Both the position numbers and the translations under genes were made by a program. DNA of 64,000 nucleotides, from contig NZ_CP151076.1 in the NCBI RefSeq assembly GCF_038096165.1, positions 2,725,501-2,789,500 of the forward strand, read 5' to 3'. Position 1 is the first letter of the stretch. Every line of letters starts with the position of its first letter. Under the pieces are notes generated by a model. That model was not told the origin of the DNA, did not search any database, and worked only from the letters and a program-made list of their open reading frames with translations. Origin of the DNA: Pseudomonas sp. G.S.17 (GTDB lineage Bacteria > Pseudomonadota > Gammaproteobacteria > Pseudomonadales > Pseudomonadaceae). Below are positions 37,329-46,259 of the stretch, piece by piece.

Positions 37329-37991
37329 ATGTACGAACAACCTTCCTGGCTGCATGAGCTGTGGATTGCCCGGGAAACCTTGTGGGCCGGCTTCTTGACC
37401 AGCGTGCAATGTTCGGCGCTGGCCATCGTCTGGGGCACCCTTATCGGCGTGTTCGCCGGGTTGATCCTGACTTACGGCAATGTCTGGGCGCGCCTGCCGT
37501 TTCGGATCTATGTCGACCTGATTCGTGGCACGCCAGTCTTCGTTCTGGTCCTGGCGGTGTTTTACATGGCCCCCGCACTGGGCTGGCCGATCACGGCGTT
37601 CCAGGCCGGTGCCTTGGGCCTGACGCTGTTCTGCGGTTCCCACGTTGCGGAAATCGTTCGCGGCGCGTTGCAAGCCATTGCGCGCGGGCAACTGGAAGCC
37701 GGCAAAGCCATCGGCCTGACATTTCCCCAGTCCTTGATCTACGTGCTTTTGCCTCAAGCGTTACGGCAGATCTTGCCCACCTGGGTGAACTCGTCCACCG
37801 AGATCGTCAAGGCATCGACGCTCCTTTCGGTGATCGGCGTGGCTGAGCTGTTGCTCAGTACCCAGCAGGTGATCGCCCGGACCTTCATGACCCTGGAGTT
37901 CTATCTGTTCGCTGGTTTTCTCTTCTTCGTCATCAACTACGCCATCGAGCTTCTTGGGCGGCAAATCGAAAAACGGGTGGCCTTGCCATGA
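37329..37991 (+). CDS. ABC transporter permease, HisM/GlnP type (2)
   Basis: This is the second permease, 220 residues, with a very strong TAGGAGG ribosome site 8 bases before the ATG. It shares the [17 protein letters not shown] and [12 protein letters not shown] motifs with its partner and the family, so the pair should form a heterodimeric channel. The last bases overlap the ATPase start by 4 bases (ATGA). Confidence 0.93.
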   Translation: MYEQPSWLHELWIARETLWAGFLTSVQCSALAIVWGTLIGVFAGLILTYGNVWARLPFRIYVDLIRGTPVFVLVLAVFYMAPALGWPITAFQAGALGLTLFCGSHVAEIVRGALQAIARGQLEAGKAIGLTFPQSLIYVLLPQALRQILPTWVNSSTEIVKASTLLSVIGVAELLLSTQQVIARTFMTLEFYLFAGFLFFVINYAIELLGRQIEKRVALP

Positions 37992-38779
37992 CACAGTCTC
38001 AAACCGTGATTACCGAGCCAGCATTGCTGAGCATCGAAGGGCTGCATAAATCCTACGGCGCCGTGGAAGTGCTCAAAGGCGTGGATCTGCGCATGCAAAA
38101 GGGCAACGTGGTGACGCTGATCGGCTCCAGCGGCTCGGGTAAAACCACGCTGCTGCGTTGCGTCAATCTGCTCGAAGAGTTTCAGGGCGGACATATTCGC
38201 CTTGAAGGCCAGGACATCGGTTACAGCGATATCGATGGCAAGCGCGTGCGGCACCCGGAAAAAGTCATCGCCAGCCATCGGGCCATGACCGGCATGGCTT
38301 TCCAGCAGTTCAATCTTTTCCCGCACCTGAGCGCGTTGCAGAACGTGACGCTGGGCTTGCTCAAGGTCAAGAAGCTGCCCAAGGATCAGGCTGTGGCGCT
38401 GGCCGAGAAATGGCTGGATCGCGTCGGCCTGCTGGAGCGGCGCAATCACTTTCCGGGGCAGCTTTCCGGCGGCCAGCAGCAGCGCGTGGCGATTGCCCGC
38501 GCCATCGCGATGAATCCCAGCCTGATGCTGTTCGATGAAGTGACGTCGGCATTGGACCCGGAACTCGTTGGCGAAGTGCTCAGTGTCATCAAGGGCCTGG
38601 CGGAAGACGGCATGACCATGCTGCTGGTGACCCATGAAATGCGCTTTGCTTATGAGGTGTCGGACCAGATCGTGTTCATGAATCAGGGGCGCATCGAGGA
38701 GCAAGGTCCACCCAAACAGTTGTTCGAGCAGCCAAAGTCGGCGCGCCTGGGCGAATTTTTGAAGAACATCCGTTTTTGA
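37988..38779 (+). CDS. ABC transporter ATP-binding protein, polar amino-acid type
   Basis: This is the ATPase of the importer, 263 residues. It shows Walker [10 protein letters not shown], the Q-loop in [10 protein letters not shown], the signature [19 protein letters not shown], Walker [15 protein letters not shown] and the switch His in [10 protein letters not shown]. All are typical of HisP/GlnQ-type ATPases. Its start overlaps the second permease stop. ridA follows after 31 bases, so the transporter and catabolic genes are probably co-transcribed. Confidence 0.95.
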   Translation: MTQSQTVITEPALLSIEGLHKSYGAVEVLKGVDLRMQKGNVVTLIGSSGSGKTTLLRCVNLLEEFQGGHIRLEGQDIGYSDIDGKRVRHPEKVIASHRAMTGMAFQQFNLFPHLSALQNVTLGLLKVKKLPKDQAVALAEKWLDRVGLLERRNHFPGQLSGGQQQRVAIARAIAMNPSLMLFDEVTSALDPELVGEVLSVIKGLAEDGMTMLLVTHEMRFAYEVSDQIVFMNQGRIEEQGPPKQLFEQPKSARLGEFLKNIRF

Positions 38780-38810
38780 GTGTTAACCACGTCTGTAGAG
38801 GAGAAACATC

Positions 38811-39197
38811 ATGAGCATTACTCGTTACGGCGCAGGCAGCGTCGCCGGTGGCGGTCAACCGCGTCCTTTTGCCCGTGCCGTCGAGGCCGATGGCTGGTTG
38901 CATGTGTCCGGCCAGGTGCCGGCTGAAAATGGCGAGATTATCGTCGGCGGCATTGTCGAACAGACCCGCAAGACCATGGACAACCTGGTCGCCATTCTCA
39001 CTGAAGCCGGTTACGGCCTCGAAGATGTGGTCCGCGTTGGTGTTTGGCTGGAAGATCCCCGCGACTTCTGGAGTTTCAATAAAGTCTTCGGCGAATACTT
39101 CACCCCCGAACACGCCCCGGCCCGCGCCTGTGTGCAGGCCAACATGATGGTCGATTGCAAGGTCGAGATCGATTGCATTGCTTACAAGAAAAAGTGA
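38811..39197 (+). CDS. RidA/YjgF-family enamine/imine deaminase
   Basis: This is a 128-residue RidA-superfamily protein. RidA proteins hydrolyse reactive enamine/imine intermediates released by PLP-dependent dehydratases, protecting other enzymes and speeding keto-acid formation. The family features are GQVPAENGEIIVGGI, the EQTRKTMDNL helix and the R-x-C-V substrate-site motif (PARACVQANMM). It has a GAGGAG ribosome site. Its place beside a D-serine-dehydratase-like enzyme fits this role closely. Confidence 0.9.
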   Translation: MSITRYGAGSVAGGGQPRPFARAVEADGWLHVSGQVPAENGEIIVGGIVEQTRKTMDNLVAILTEAGYGLEDVVRVGVWLEDPRDFWSFNKVFGEYFTPEHAPARACVQANMMVDCKVEIDCIAYKKK

Positions 39198-39302
39198 CGC
39201 GGCAAGTTGCAGGCGGACGTTGCGATCCTTGCAGCTTGAAGCTCGTAGCTTGAGACTGCTTCACCTTTTACCGCGCTTGAGTGCGCCACGGACGAGCCAA
39301 AC

Positions 39303-40067
39303 ATGAGTGAAGATACGATCAAACGCAGGGCCCGCGGTCTGGACCGGGCGTTCGATATTCTCGATTTCCTCAAGGAAAAGGGCACGCCGCTGCGCCCCAA
39401 TGAAATCGCCAGCGGTATCGGCAGCCCGAAATCGACGGTGTATGAACTGGTCGGCTCATTGCTTGAGCGACGGATTCTCGAAGCTGTCGGCAAGGAGGGG
39501 CATGTTTATCTGGGGCGGCAGTTGTACTTCCTTGGCCAGGCGCACCTGCGGCATTTCGATTTCACCCGGGAAGCGGAAAGCTGTCTGACTGACATCGTCA
39601 GCCAGACCCGGGAAACGGCGCAGATGTGTCTGCTCAACGGCCGCAAGTACACCGTGGCGCTGATGAAAGAGGGTGAACGGCATTTCCGGATTTCTTCGGA
39701 CATTGGCGAAAACGCGCCGATTCCGTGGACCGCCTCGGGGCGCCTTTTGCTGTGTCATCTGAGCGATCAGGAAATTGCCGACTTGATCGATCCGGAGGAT
39801 TTCATCCTGCCGGACGGTGAGCGCCTGCCCATGGACAGGTTTCTGGCCGAGATTCGCCAGGCCGGGCAGGAGGGTTTCTTTTCCTTCGACAGCGTGGCCG
39901 ACACCTTCACTCATTGCTTTGCGGCACCGGTAAAAGACGACAAGGGTGTGTGCATTGCCACGCTGTGTATCGTCGCGCCTCGGGCCGACGCGAAAAACAA
40001 TTACAACGACTATCGTCGAGTGCTGATCGCCAGTGCCAATGGCCTCGCTCGTCGAATCAACGAATAA
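39303..40067 (+). CDS. IclR-family transcriptional regulator
   Basis: This is a 254-residue regulator with an N-terminal winged HTH (LDRAFDILDFLKEKGTPLRP, GSPKSTVYELVGSLLE) and a C-terminal effector-binding GAF-like domain (about 75-250). IclR/KdgR regulators sense small carboxylates, and KdgR itself responds to KDG-type sugar acids. The gene sits in the middle of the operon, between ridA and the deaminase gene, and the perfect palindrome at 35693 is its likely target. The 105 bases before it contain AGCTTGA repeats and may hold a second promoter. Confidence 0.93.
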   Translation: MSEDTIKRRARGLDRAFDILDFLKEKGTPLRPNEIASGIGSPKSTVYELVGSLLERRILEAVGKEGHVYLGRQLYFLGQAHLRHFDFTREAESCLTDIVSQTRETAQMCLLNGRKYTVALMKEGERHFRISSDIGENAPIPWTASGRLLLCHLSDQEIADLIDPEDFILPDGERLPMDRFLAEIRQAGQEGFFSFDSVADTFTHCFAAPVKDDKGVCIATLCIVAPRADAKNNYNDYRRVLIASANGLARRINE

Positions 40068-40085
40068 AAACCCTGGAGAATTCTC

Positions 40086-41291
40086 ATGGGCATTGCAGTG
40101 GTAGAAAAGGGCGCCGCCGCGCCGGGTGATCATCTGGTTCGCGACGTCAGCCTTCCCGCGCTGGTCATCCACCGCGAGGCGCTGGACCACAACATTCGCT
40201 GGATGCAGGCGTTCGTCAGCAACAGCGGCGCGGAACTGGCGCCCCATGGCAAAACCAGCATGGTTCCGGCTTTGTTCCGGCGTCAGCTGGAAGAGGGCGC
40301 ATGGGGCATGACGCTTGCCACTGCCGTGCAGACCCATGCTGCGTATGCCCATGGCGTGCGGCGGGTGCTGATGGCCAATCAACTGGTCGGCACGCCGAAC
40401 ATGGCGCTGATCGCTGACTTGCTTGGCGACTCGATGTTCGATTTTCACTGCATGGTCGATCATCCGGACAACGTCGCCGCGCTGGGCGAGTTTTTCGCCT
40501 CCCGGGGCCTGCGCCTGAACGTGATGATCGAATACGGCGTGCCGGGCGGCCGCTGCGGCTGTCGAACGGAACAGGAGGTTCTGGACCTCGCCGATGCCAT
40601 CGCGGCGCAACCGTCCTTGGCGTTGACCGGCATCGAGGGTTACGAAGGTGTGATCCATGGCGACAAGGCGGTCAATGACATCCGCGCCTTTGCCGCGTCG
40701 CTGGTACGACTGGCCGTGGAGTTGCAGGACAAAGGCGCTTTTGCCCTGGATCGGCCGATTGTTACGGCATCCGGCTCGGCTTGGTACGACTTGATCGCCG
40801 AAGCGTTCGACGCACGTCAGGTGCGCGAACGGTTTCTCGGCGTGCTGCGCCCCGGCAGTTACGTGGTGCATGACCACGGTATCTATAAAGACGCCCAGTG
40901 TTGCGTGCTCGACCGGCGCAGCGAACTGACTGAAGGGTTGCGTCCGGCCCTGGAAGTCTGGGCGCATGTGCAATCGCTGCCTGAACCGGGTTTTGCCGTG
41001 GTCGCGATGGGCAAGCGTGATGTGGCTTTTGACGCCGGTCTGCCCAATCCGATCAAGCGCTACAAGGCCGGCGAACTGCCCGCCAACGGCGATGATGTCA
41101 GCGCCTGCAAGGTCACGGCGGTCATGGACCAGCACGCGTTCATGACCATCGCGCCCGGTTGCGACTTGAAGGTGGGCGACATCATTTCCTTCGGCACCTC
41201 ACACCCGTGCCTGACCTTCGATAAATGGCGCAGCGGTTGCCTGGTCGATGAACAACTGCAAGTCATCGAAACGTTCGATACCTGCTTTTGA
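40086..41291 (+). CDS. PLP-dependent D-amino-acid dehydratase/deaminase (DSD1 / D-threonine-aldolase family)
   Basis: This is a 401-residue fold-type III PLP enzyme. The PLP lysine is K56 in APHGKTSM, and the C-terminal HPC motif (H373, C375 in GTSHPCLTF) matches the zinc-binding His-x-Cys of eukaryotic-type D-serine dehydratases. This supports beta-elimination of a D-beta-hydroxy amino acid rather than racemisation. Annotators often call the group amino acid deaminase. Its neighbours, RidA before and a KDG-type kinase after, suggest D-glucosaminate as substrate (giving 2-keto-3-deoxygluconate and ammonia); this is inference. D-threonine aldolase or D-serine dehydratase activity are alternatives. 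Confidence 0.85.
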   Translation: MGIAVVEKGAAAPGDHLVRDVSLPALVIHREALDHNIRWMQAFVSNSGAELAPHGKTSMVPALFRRQLEEGAWGMTLATAVQTHAAYAHGVRRVLMANQLVGTPNMALIADLLGDSMFDFHCMVDHPDNVAALGEFFASRGLRLNVMIEYGVPGGRCGCRTEQEVLDLADAIAAQPSLALTGIEGYEGVIHGDKAVNDIRAFAASLVRLAVELQDKGAFALDRPIVTASGSAWYDLIAEAFDARQVRERFLGVLRPGSYVVHDHGIYKDAQCCVLDRRSELTEGLRPALEVWAHVQSLPEPGFAVVAMGKRDVAFDAGLPNPIKRYKAGELPANGDDVSACKVTAVMDQHAFMTIAPGCDLKVGDIISFGTSHPCLTFDKWRSGCLVDEQLQVIETFDTCF

Positions 41292-41310
41292 TGACCTGGA
41301 GAACCTGAAC

Positions 41311-42255
41311 ATGAGCGAACTGCTCAGCCACAGTCATCCGCGCATCGCCCTGATCGGCGAGTGCATGATCGAGTTGCAACAGCACGCTAACGGCAGCCTG
41401 CAGCAGAGTTTTGGCGGCGATACGCTGAATACGGCGGTGTATATCGCCCGCTTGTTGGGGCGCACCGCTCAGGTGGACTACGTCACCGCGCTGGGCGACG
41501 ACAGCTTCAGCGACGCCATGTGCCGCGTCTGGGAGCAGGAAGGCATTGGCTTGAGCCAGGTGCAGCGCCTGCCGGGGCGTTTGCCGGGCTTGTATTGCAT
41601 CCAGACCGATGCCAATGGCGAGCGGCGCTTCCTGTACTGGCGAAATGAAGCGGCGGTGCGTGATTGTTTCAACACACCCGAGTCCGACACCATTCTCAAC
41701 GAGCTGCAAAACTACGACGTGGTGTACCTCAGCGGCATAACCCTGGCGGTGCTCGGCGAGCGTGGTCGCAAGCGGTTGCTGTCCAGGCTTGCGCAAGTCC
41801 GGGCGCAGGGCGTTCGGGTGGTGTTCGACAACAACTATCGACCGCGCTTGTGGGAAAGTGTCGAGCAGGCTCGTGAGGCGTATCGCGCTTGCATGGCCTG
41901 CGTCGATCTGGCCCTGTTGACCGAGGACGACGAGCAGGCGCTGTACGGTTATGCCGACAGCGAAGAGCTGCTGACGGTTTATCGCGAACTGGGCATCAGT
42001 GAAGTGGTGGTCAAGCGCGGTGCGCAGAGTTGTCTGGTGGAGTCTGGCGGCGAACGCTTCGAAGTGGCTGCTCGTCCGGTAAACCTGGTGGTGGACACCA
42101 CGGCGGCGGGGGATTCATTCAGTGCAGGTTATCTGTCGATGCGCCTGCGGGGCGCGAGTCCGGTGGAAGCGGCCAATGCCGGGCATCACTTGGCCAGTCT
42201 GGTGATTCAGTATCCTGGTGCGTTGATTCCGGCGAGTGTCATGCCGAGTCTCTGA
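41311..42255 (+). CDS. kdgK: PfkB-family sugar kinase, probable 2-keto-3-deoxygluconate kinase
   Basis: This is a ribokinase-family kinase of 314 residues from ATG 41311, preceded by TGGAG. The N-terminal half has ALIGECMIELQQ and FGGDTLNTAVYIARLLG, typical of KDG kinases. The C-terminal PfkB signature VDTTAAGDSFSAGYL contains the catalytic base D268. KDG kinase makes KDPG for the Entner-Doudoroff aldolase, the main sugar route of Pseudomonas. It is the last gene of the transporter/catabolic string, starting 19 bases after the deaminase stop. Specificity is inferred from family and context. Confidence 0.85.
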   Translation: MSELLSHSHPRIALIGECMIELQQHANGSLQQSFGGDTLNTAVYIARLLGRTAQVDYVTALGDDSFSDAMCRVWEQEGIGLSQVQRLPGRLPGLYCIQTDANGERRFLYWRNEAAVRDCFNTPESDTILNELQNYDVVYLSGITLAVLGERGRKRLLSRLAQVRAQGVRVVFDNNYRPRLWESVEQAREAYRACMACVDLALLTEDDEQALYGYADSEELLTVYRELGISEVVVKRGAQSCLVESGGERFEVAARPVNLVVDTTAAGDSFSAGYLSMRLRGASPVEAANAGHHLASLVIQYPGALIPASVMPSL

Positions 42256-42260
42256 TCCGC

Positions 42261-42536
42261 TCAATCCCGATAAAAGACCTGGACCAGGTGATAGCCGAAC
42301 TTGCTTTTGATCGGGCCATGCACCACGCGCAACGGCTTTTTGAAAATGACCTGGTCGATGGCTCCAACCATTTGGCCAGGTCTGACTTCACCCAGATCGC
42401 CGCCGCGCTTGCCGGACGGGCAGGTCGAGTGCTTTTTTGCCAGTACGTCGAAGGCTTCACCCTTGGCGATACGCACCTTGAGTTGCTCGGCCTCTTCGGC
42501 AGTCTTCACCAGAATGTGACGGGCTTGGGCTTTCAT
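42261..42536 (-). CDS. Parvulin-type peptidyl-prolyl isomerase (PpiC-like)
   Basis: This is a stand-alone cytoplasmic parvulin domain of 91 residues, started at ATG 42536 (MKAQARHILVKTAEEA). It shows the parvulin landmarks HILVK, CPSGKRGGDLGEVRPGQMV and the C-terminal FGYHLVQV. There is no signal peptide, so it should work in the cytoplasm like E. coli PpiC. It converges on kdgK, with 5 bases between stops. A second, distinct PpiC-like gene lies at 53813. Confidence 0.93.
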   Translation of the reverse strand: MKAQARHILVKTAEEAEQLKVRIAKGEAFDVLAKKHSTCPSGKRGGDLGEVRPGQMVGAIDQVIFKKPLRVVHGPIKSKFGYHLVQVFYRD

Positions 42537-42737
42537 GTGACGGACGCCTGAAGAAAAAACGGCGGTCATTATCACACATCAGGCGACGCGGTTTTTCAAA
42601 ACCTGGCGCATCAGTGATTGCGTCCGGTAGCCTTCTGCGGCCAAGCTACACGCCTGCTATCGATGAACTGTTGTTCGGGGCAAGCGTCGCATGCAAGTGA
42701 CCCATCCTCATTTACCTAATTTCGTGCGGTGCTGATT

Positions 42738-43913
42738 ATGGATTTTCCGGCGTTGTTGAAGATTCTGGCCAGCCAGGATGGATCGGACCTTTATCTTTCT
42801 ACCGGTGCGCCGCCATGCGCCAAGTTCAACGGCGTCCTCAAGCCGTTGGGCACTGAAACCCTGAAGCCGGGTGAAATTGCCGCTGTTGCACAAGGCATCA
42901 TGGATGCTGAGCAAAAGCTGGAATTCCATCGTGAGCTGGAGATGAACCTCGCGGTTTCCATGGCTGGCATCGGCCGGTTCCGGATCAACATTTTCATGCA
43001 GCGCAACGAAGTTTCCATCGTGGCGCGCAACATCAAGCTGGATATCCCGCGCTTCGAGGATCTGTTTCTGCCGCCGGTGCTGCTCGATGTGATCATGGAG
43101 AAGCACGGGCTGGTGCTGTTTGTCGGCGGCACGGGCTCGGGCAAGTCCACGTCATTGGCGGCGCTGATCGATTACCGCAATCGCCACGCCAGCGGCCACA
43201 TCATCACCATTGAAGACCCGGTGGAGTTCATTCATCGCCACAAAAAATCGATCATCAATCAGCGCGAAGTGGGCGTCGACACGCGCAGTTTCCATTCGGC
43301 CTTGAAAAACACGCTGCGCCAGGCGCCGGACGTGATTCTGATCGGTGAGATCCGCGACCGGGAAACCATGGAGCATGCCCTGGCATTCGCCGATACCGGC
43401 CATCTGGCGATTTCAACGCTGCACGCCAACAACGCCAACCAGGCGCTGGACCGCATCATCAACTTTTTCCCGGAAGAGCGTCGCAATCAGTTGCTGCACG
43501 ATCTGGGCAACAACCTCAAGGCCTTCGTTTCCCAGCGATTGGTCAGGACCACCGACGGCAAACGCCGCGCGGCGGTGGAGGTGATGATGGGCACGCCAAC
43601 CATTCGCGACCTGATCCAGCGCAATGAGCTCAACGAACTCAAAGGCATCATGGAAAAATCCGGCGGCCTGGGCATGCAGACCTTTGATACCGCGCTTTAC
43701 GAGTTGGCGATTGAGGGGGTCATCAGCGAAGAAGAGGCGCTCAAGCACGCCGACTCACTGAATAACGTGCGTCTGCGCCTCAAGCTGCATGGGGAAGGTG
43801 GCGTTACCGGTCAGCTGACCACGCCACCGCCGCCACCGACGCCGGCAGCCAGCGTCAAAGTAGCGGATTGGGGATTGGTGGATGAGCGTGAGGAAGGCAA
43901 GCCGGGCATCTGA
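42738..43913 (+). CDS. PilT/PilU-family twitching ATPase (PilU-like)
   Basis: This is a hexameric retraction ATPase of the GspE superfamily, 391 residues from ATG 42738; a GTG three codons upstream is possible. Walker A is GGTGSGKST, the Asp-box segment is IITIEDPVEFIHRHKKS, Walker B is PDVILIGEIRD, and the His box is HLAISTLHANNANQALDRI. The length, N-terminal GSDLYLSTGAPP and overall similarity favour PilU over PilT. It has a C-terminal Pro-rich tail (TTPPPPPTPAA). No other type IV pilus gene is nearby, so it may be an accessory paralogue. Confidence 0.88.
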   Translation: MDFPALLKILASQDGSDLYLSTGAPPCAKFNGVLKPLGTETLKPGEIAAVAQGIMDAEQKLEFHRELEMNLAVSMAGIGRFRINIFMQRNEVSIVARNIKLDIPRFEDLFLPPVLLDVIMEKHGLVLFVGGTGSGKSTSLAALIDYRNRHASGHIITIEDPVEFIHRHKKSIINQREVGVDTRSFHSALKNTLRQAPDVILIGEIRDRETMEHALAFADTGHLAISTLHANNANQALDRIINFFPEERRNQLLHDLGNNLKAFVSQRLVRTTDGKRRAAVEVMMGTPTIRDLIQRNELNELKGIMEKSGGLGMQTFDTALYELAIEGVISEEEALKHADSLNNVRLRLKLHGEGGVTGQLTTPPPPPTPAASVKVADWGLVDEREEGKPGI

Positions 43914-43914
43914 C

Positions 43915-44685
43915 TCAGCGCGCCAGCCAGCCACCGTCGACATTCCATGCCGCGCCGCGCACCTGAACGGCGGCGTCGCTGCACAGGAACAGCACCAGCT
44001 CACCGAGCTGTGACGGTGTAACGAACTCCAGCGACGGTTGTTTTTCGGCCAGCAGATCGTGCCTGGCCTGCTGCGCGTCGCCGCTGGCCGCAGCGCGATC
44101 ATCAATTTGCTGTTGCACCAGCGGGGTCAGCACCCAGCCAGGACAGATGGCGTTGCAGGTCACGTTGCTGGTCGCGGTTTCCAGGCCCACGACTTTGGTC
44201 AGGCCGATAACGCCATGCTTGGCGGCGACGTAGGCGGCTTTGCCAGTGGAGCCGACCAGCCCATGCACCGACGCGATATTGACGATGCGCCCCCAGTCTT
44301 TGTCGCGCATGCCTGGCAGGCACAGCCGTGTGCTGTGAAACACTGAGGACAAGTTGATCGCGATGATCGAGTCCCAGCGTTCAATCGGGAAATCCTCCAC
44401 TGAATCGACGTGTTGTATCCCGGCATTGTTGACCAGAATGTCGACGCCGCCGAACTCACGTTGCGCGTAGGCAACCATGTCCGCAATCTGTTCGGGTTTG
44501 CTGACGTCGGCCGGATGATGACCCACCTTGCCGCCGAATTGTTCGACCTCGGCGATCACCGCAGTGACATCGCCGAAGCCGTTGAGGATCAGGTTCGCCC
44601 CAGCCTTGGCCAGGCACATGGCGATACCCAGGCCAATGCCGCTGGTGGAACCGGTGACCAGTGCCGTTTTGCCTTGCAGACTCAT
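43915..44685 (-). CDS. bdhA: 3-hydroxybutyrate dehydrogenase
   Basis: This is an NAD-dependent SDR enzyme that oxidises D-3-hydroxybutyrate to acetoacetate, 256 residues. It has the cofactor motif TGSTSGIG, NNAG, and the active-site pair in SVHGLVGSTGKAAYVAAKHG. ICPGWVLTPLVQQQI and the C-terminal NVDGGWLAR are characteristic of this dehydrogenase. It lies 10 bases downstream of the gntP-type permease on the same strand, the same arrangement as in P. aeruginosa. Confidence 0.94.
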   Translation of the reverse strand: MSLQGKTALVTGSTSGIGLGIAMCLAKAGANLILNGFGDVTAVIAEVEQFGGKVGHHPADVSKPEQIADMVAYAQREFGGVDILVNNAGIQHVDSVEDFPIERWDSIIAINLSSVFHSTRLCLPGMRDKDWGRIVNIASVHGLVGSTGKAAYVAAKHGVIGLTKVVGLETATSNVTCNAICPGWVLTPLVQQQIDDRAAASGDAQQARHDLLAEKQPSLEFVTPSQLGELVLFLCSDAAVQVRGAAWNVDGGWLAR

Positions 44686-44695
44686 GGTGTGTACC

Positions 44696-46087
44696 TCAAA
44701 CGATGCCCGTGGCGTAGAACGTGCCGATGACGACGAACACGGCCAGGGTCTTGATAATGGTGATGCTGAAAATATCCCGATACGCTTCGCGGTGCGTGAG
44801 GCCGGTAACCGCCAGCAAGGTGATCACCGCGCCGTTGTGCGGCAGGGTGTCCATGCCGCCACTGGCCATCGACGCCACGCGGTGCAGCACTTCCAGCGGA
44901 ATATTGGCGGCGTGGGCGGCGCTGATGAAACTCTCGGACATGGCCGCCAGCGCGATGCTCATGCCACCCGAAGCCGACCCGGTTATGCCTGCGAGCAAGG
45001 TGACGGTGATTGCTTCGTTAACCAGCGGGTTGGGAATGCTTTTCAGCCAGTCCGCCAGCACCAGAAAGCCTGGCAACGAGGCGATGACCGCGCCGAAGCC
45101 GTATTCCGATGCGGTGTTCATGGCAGCAAGCAACGCGCCACTGACTGCGCTTTTGCTGCCTTCGGCCAGACGGCTGCGTATCGCGGCGAAGCCACACACC
45201 AGCACCATCAGGATGCCCATCAGCAGCGCGGCTTCCACGGCCCAGATCGCGGTCAGTTTGGCGATATCGGTCTGGATCGGCGTAGCCATACCCGGCAGCG
45301 CCAAGGTGTGGGTTTTGCCATACAGCTGGGGAATCCACCAGGTGAACAACAGGTTCGCCAGACCCACCAGAAGCAGTGGCGACAGGGCAATCAGCGGATG
45401 CGGCAGCTTGATGTCTTCGGCGGTTTCCGGCTCGTTGCGCAGTTCAGTGCCGTAACCTTCACCGGCCTTTTGCGCCTTGTTGCGCTGACGCTGCAGATAA
45501 AGCATGCCGGCGCAAAACACGAAAATCGTGCCGATCAAACCCAGCCACGGTGCCGCCCAGGCGGTGGTGTTGAAAAAGGTCGTGGGGATGATGTTCTGGA
45601 TCTGCGGCGTGCCGGGCAGGGCGTCCATGGTGAAGGAAAACGCCCCGAGCGCGATGGTCGCCGGTATCAGGCGTTTAGGAATATCGCTTTGGCGAAACAT
45701 CTCGGCGGCAAACGGGTAGACCGCGAACACCACCACGAACAGCGAAACGCCGCCGTAGGTGAGCAATGCGCAGACCAGCACGATCACCAGCATCGCTTGC
45801 CGAGTACCGAGAACGCCGATGGCAGCGGCAACGATGGCCCGGGAAAAACCGGACAGCTCGATGAGCTTGCCGAACACGGCGCCTAACAGGAACACAGGGA
45901 AGTACAACTTGACGAAGCCGACCATCTTGTCCATGAACACCCCGGTAAACGCTGGGGCTACGGCAGAAGGGTCAGTGAGTAATACCGCAGCCATGGCGGC
46001 GATGGGGGCGAAGAGGATAACGCTATAACCACGGTACGCAGCGAGCATCAACAGCGCGAGGGCTGCCAAGGCAATGATCACACTCAT
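44696..46087 (-). CDS. GntP-family permease, probable hydroxybutyrate transporter
   Basis: This is a 463-residue inner-membrane protein of the GntP/CitMHS-like transporter group with about 12 helices. MPHNGAVITLLAVTGLTH near the C-terminus and ITGSASGGMSIALAAM are typical GntP features. Linkage to bdhA and the sigma-54 activator points to 3-hydroxybutyrate or acetoacetate as substrate rather than gluconate. Transcription probably begins at the -24/-12 element at 46214-46229, about 125 bases upstream of the start codon. Confidence 0.9.
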   Translation of the reverse strand: MSVIIALAALALLMLAAYRGYSVILFAPIAAMAAVLLTDPSAVAPAFTGVFMDKMVGFVKLYFPVFLLGAVFGKLIELSGFSRAIVAAAIGVLGTRQAMLVIVLVCALLTYGGVSLFVVVFAVYPFAAEMFRQSDIPKRLIPATIALGAFSFTMDALPGTPQIQNIIPTTFFNTTAWAAPWLGLIGTIFVFCAGMLYLQRQRNKAQKAGEGYGTELRNEPETAEDIKLPHPLIALSPLLLVGLANLLFTWWIPQLYGKTHTLALPGMATPIQTDIAKLTAIWAVEAALLMGILMVLVCGFAAIRSRLAEGSKSAVSGALLAAMNTASEYGFGAVIASLPGFLVLADWLKSIPNPLVNEAITVTLLAGITGSASGGMSIALAAMSESFISAAHAANIPLEVLHRVASMASGGMDTLPHNGAVITLLAVTGLTHREAYRDIFSITIIKTLAVFVVIGTFYATGIV

Positions 46088-46213
46088 TGAGTGTCTCCTG
46101 GCCTGGGACTACAACGAACTCAGAGGCTGCCGAGGGCGCTCTGCATGGATCGCTGAATCCGGTCGGCATATTGTTATTGTTTTCGGCAGCGGCGATGGCC
46201 GCGTAATGGGTAT

Positions 46214-46229
46214 AGCGGGTTTCATGCCA
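46214..46229 (-). promoter_or_regulatory. Candidate sigma-54 (-24/-12) promoter for gntP-bdhA
   Basis: The minus strand reads TGGCATGAAACCCGCT, matching the TGGCAYG-N4-TTGCW consensus with the invariant GG and GC 10 bases apart and two changes in the -12 T pair. It lies between hbcR and gntP, pointing at gntP, and the adjacent activator is of the sigma-54-dependent class. Confidence 0.7.
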
Positions 46230-46239
46230 TATTGCTAAG

Positions 46240-46259
46240 TTATTGTTTTATAACAATAA
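46240..46259. promoter_or_regulatory. AT-rich inverted repeat upstream of the sigma-54 promoter
   Basis: TTATTGTT and AACAATAA form perfect 8-bp arms around TTAT, 10 bases upstream of the -24 element; a partial copy (TTGTTATTGTTTT) lies at about 46170. It is a candidate activator or IHF site. Enhancers for this activator class usually sit farther upstream, so the assignment is tentative. Confidence 0.45.

Noticed and set aside
36447-37757. 436-residue minus-strand frame opposite the ABC permeases
   Set aside because: The composition (very high Gln, Arg, His) is that of an antisense artefact, while the sense genes are clearly permeases.
39233-39262. AGCTTGA repeats before the IclR gene as an operator
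   Set aside because: They are short imperfect repeats of a kind common between Pseudomonas genes, without symmetry comparable to the 35693 palindrome.
44528-45886. 452-residue plus-strand frame opposite gntP and bdhA
   Set aside because: It is antisense to two recognised genes, with low-complexity His/Gln/Arg composition.
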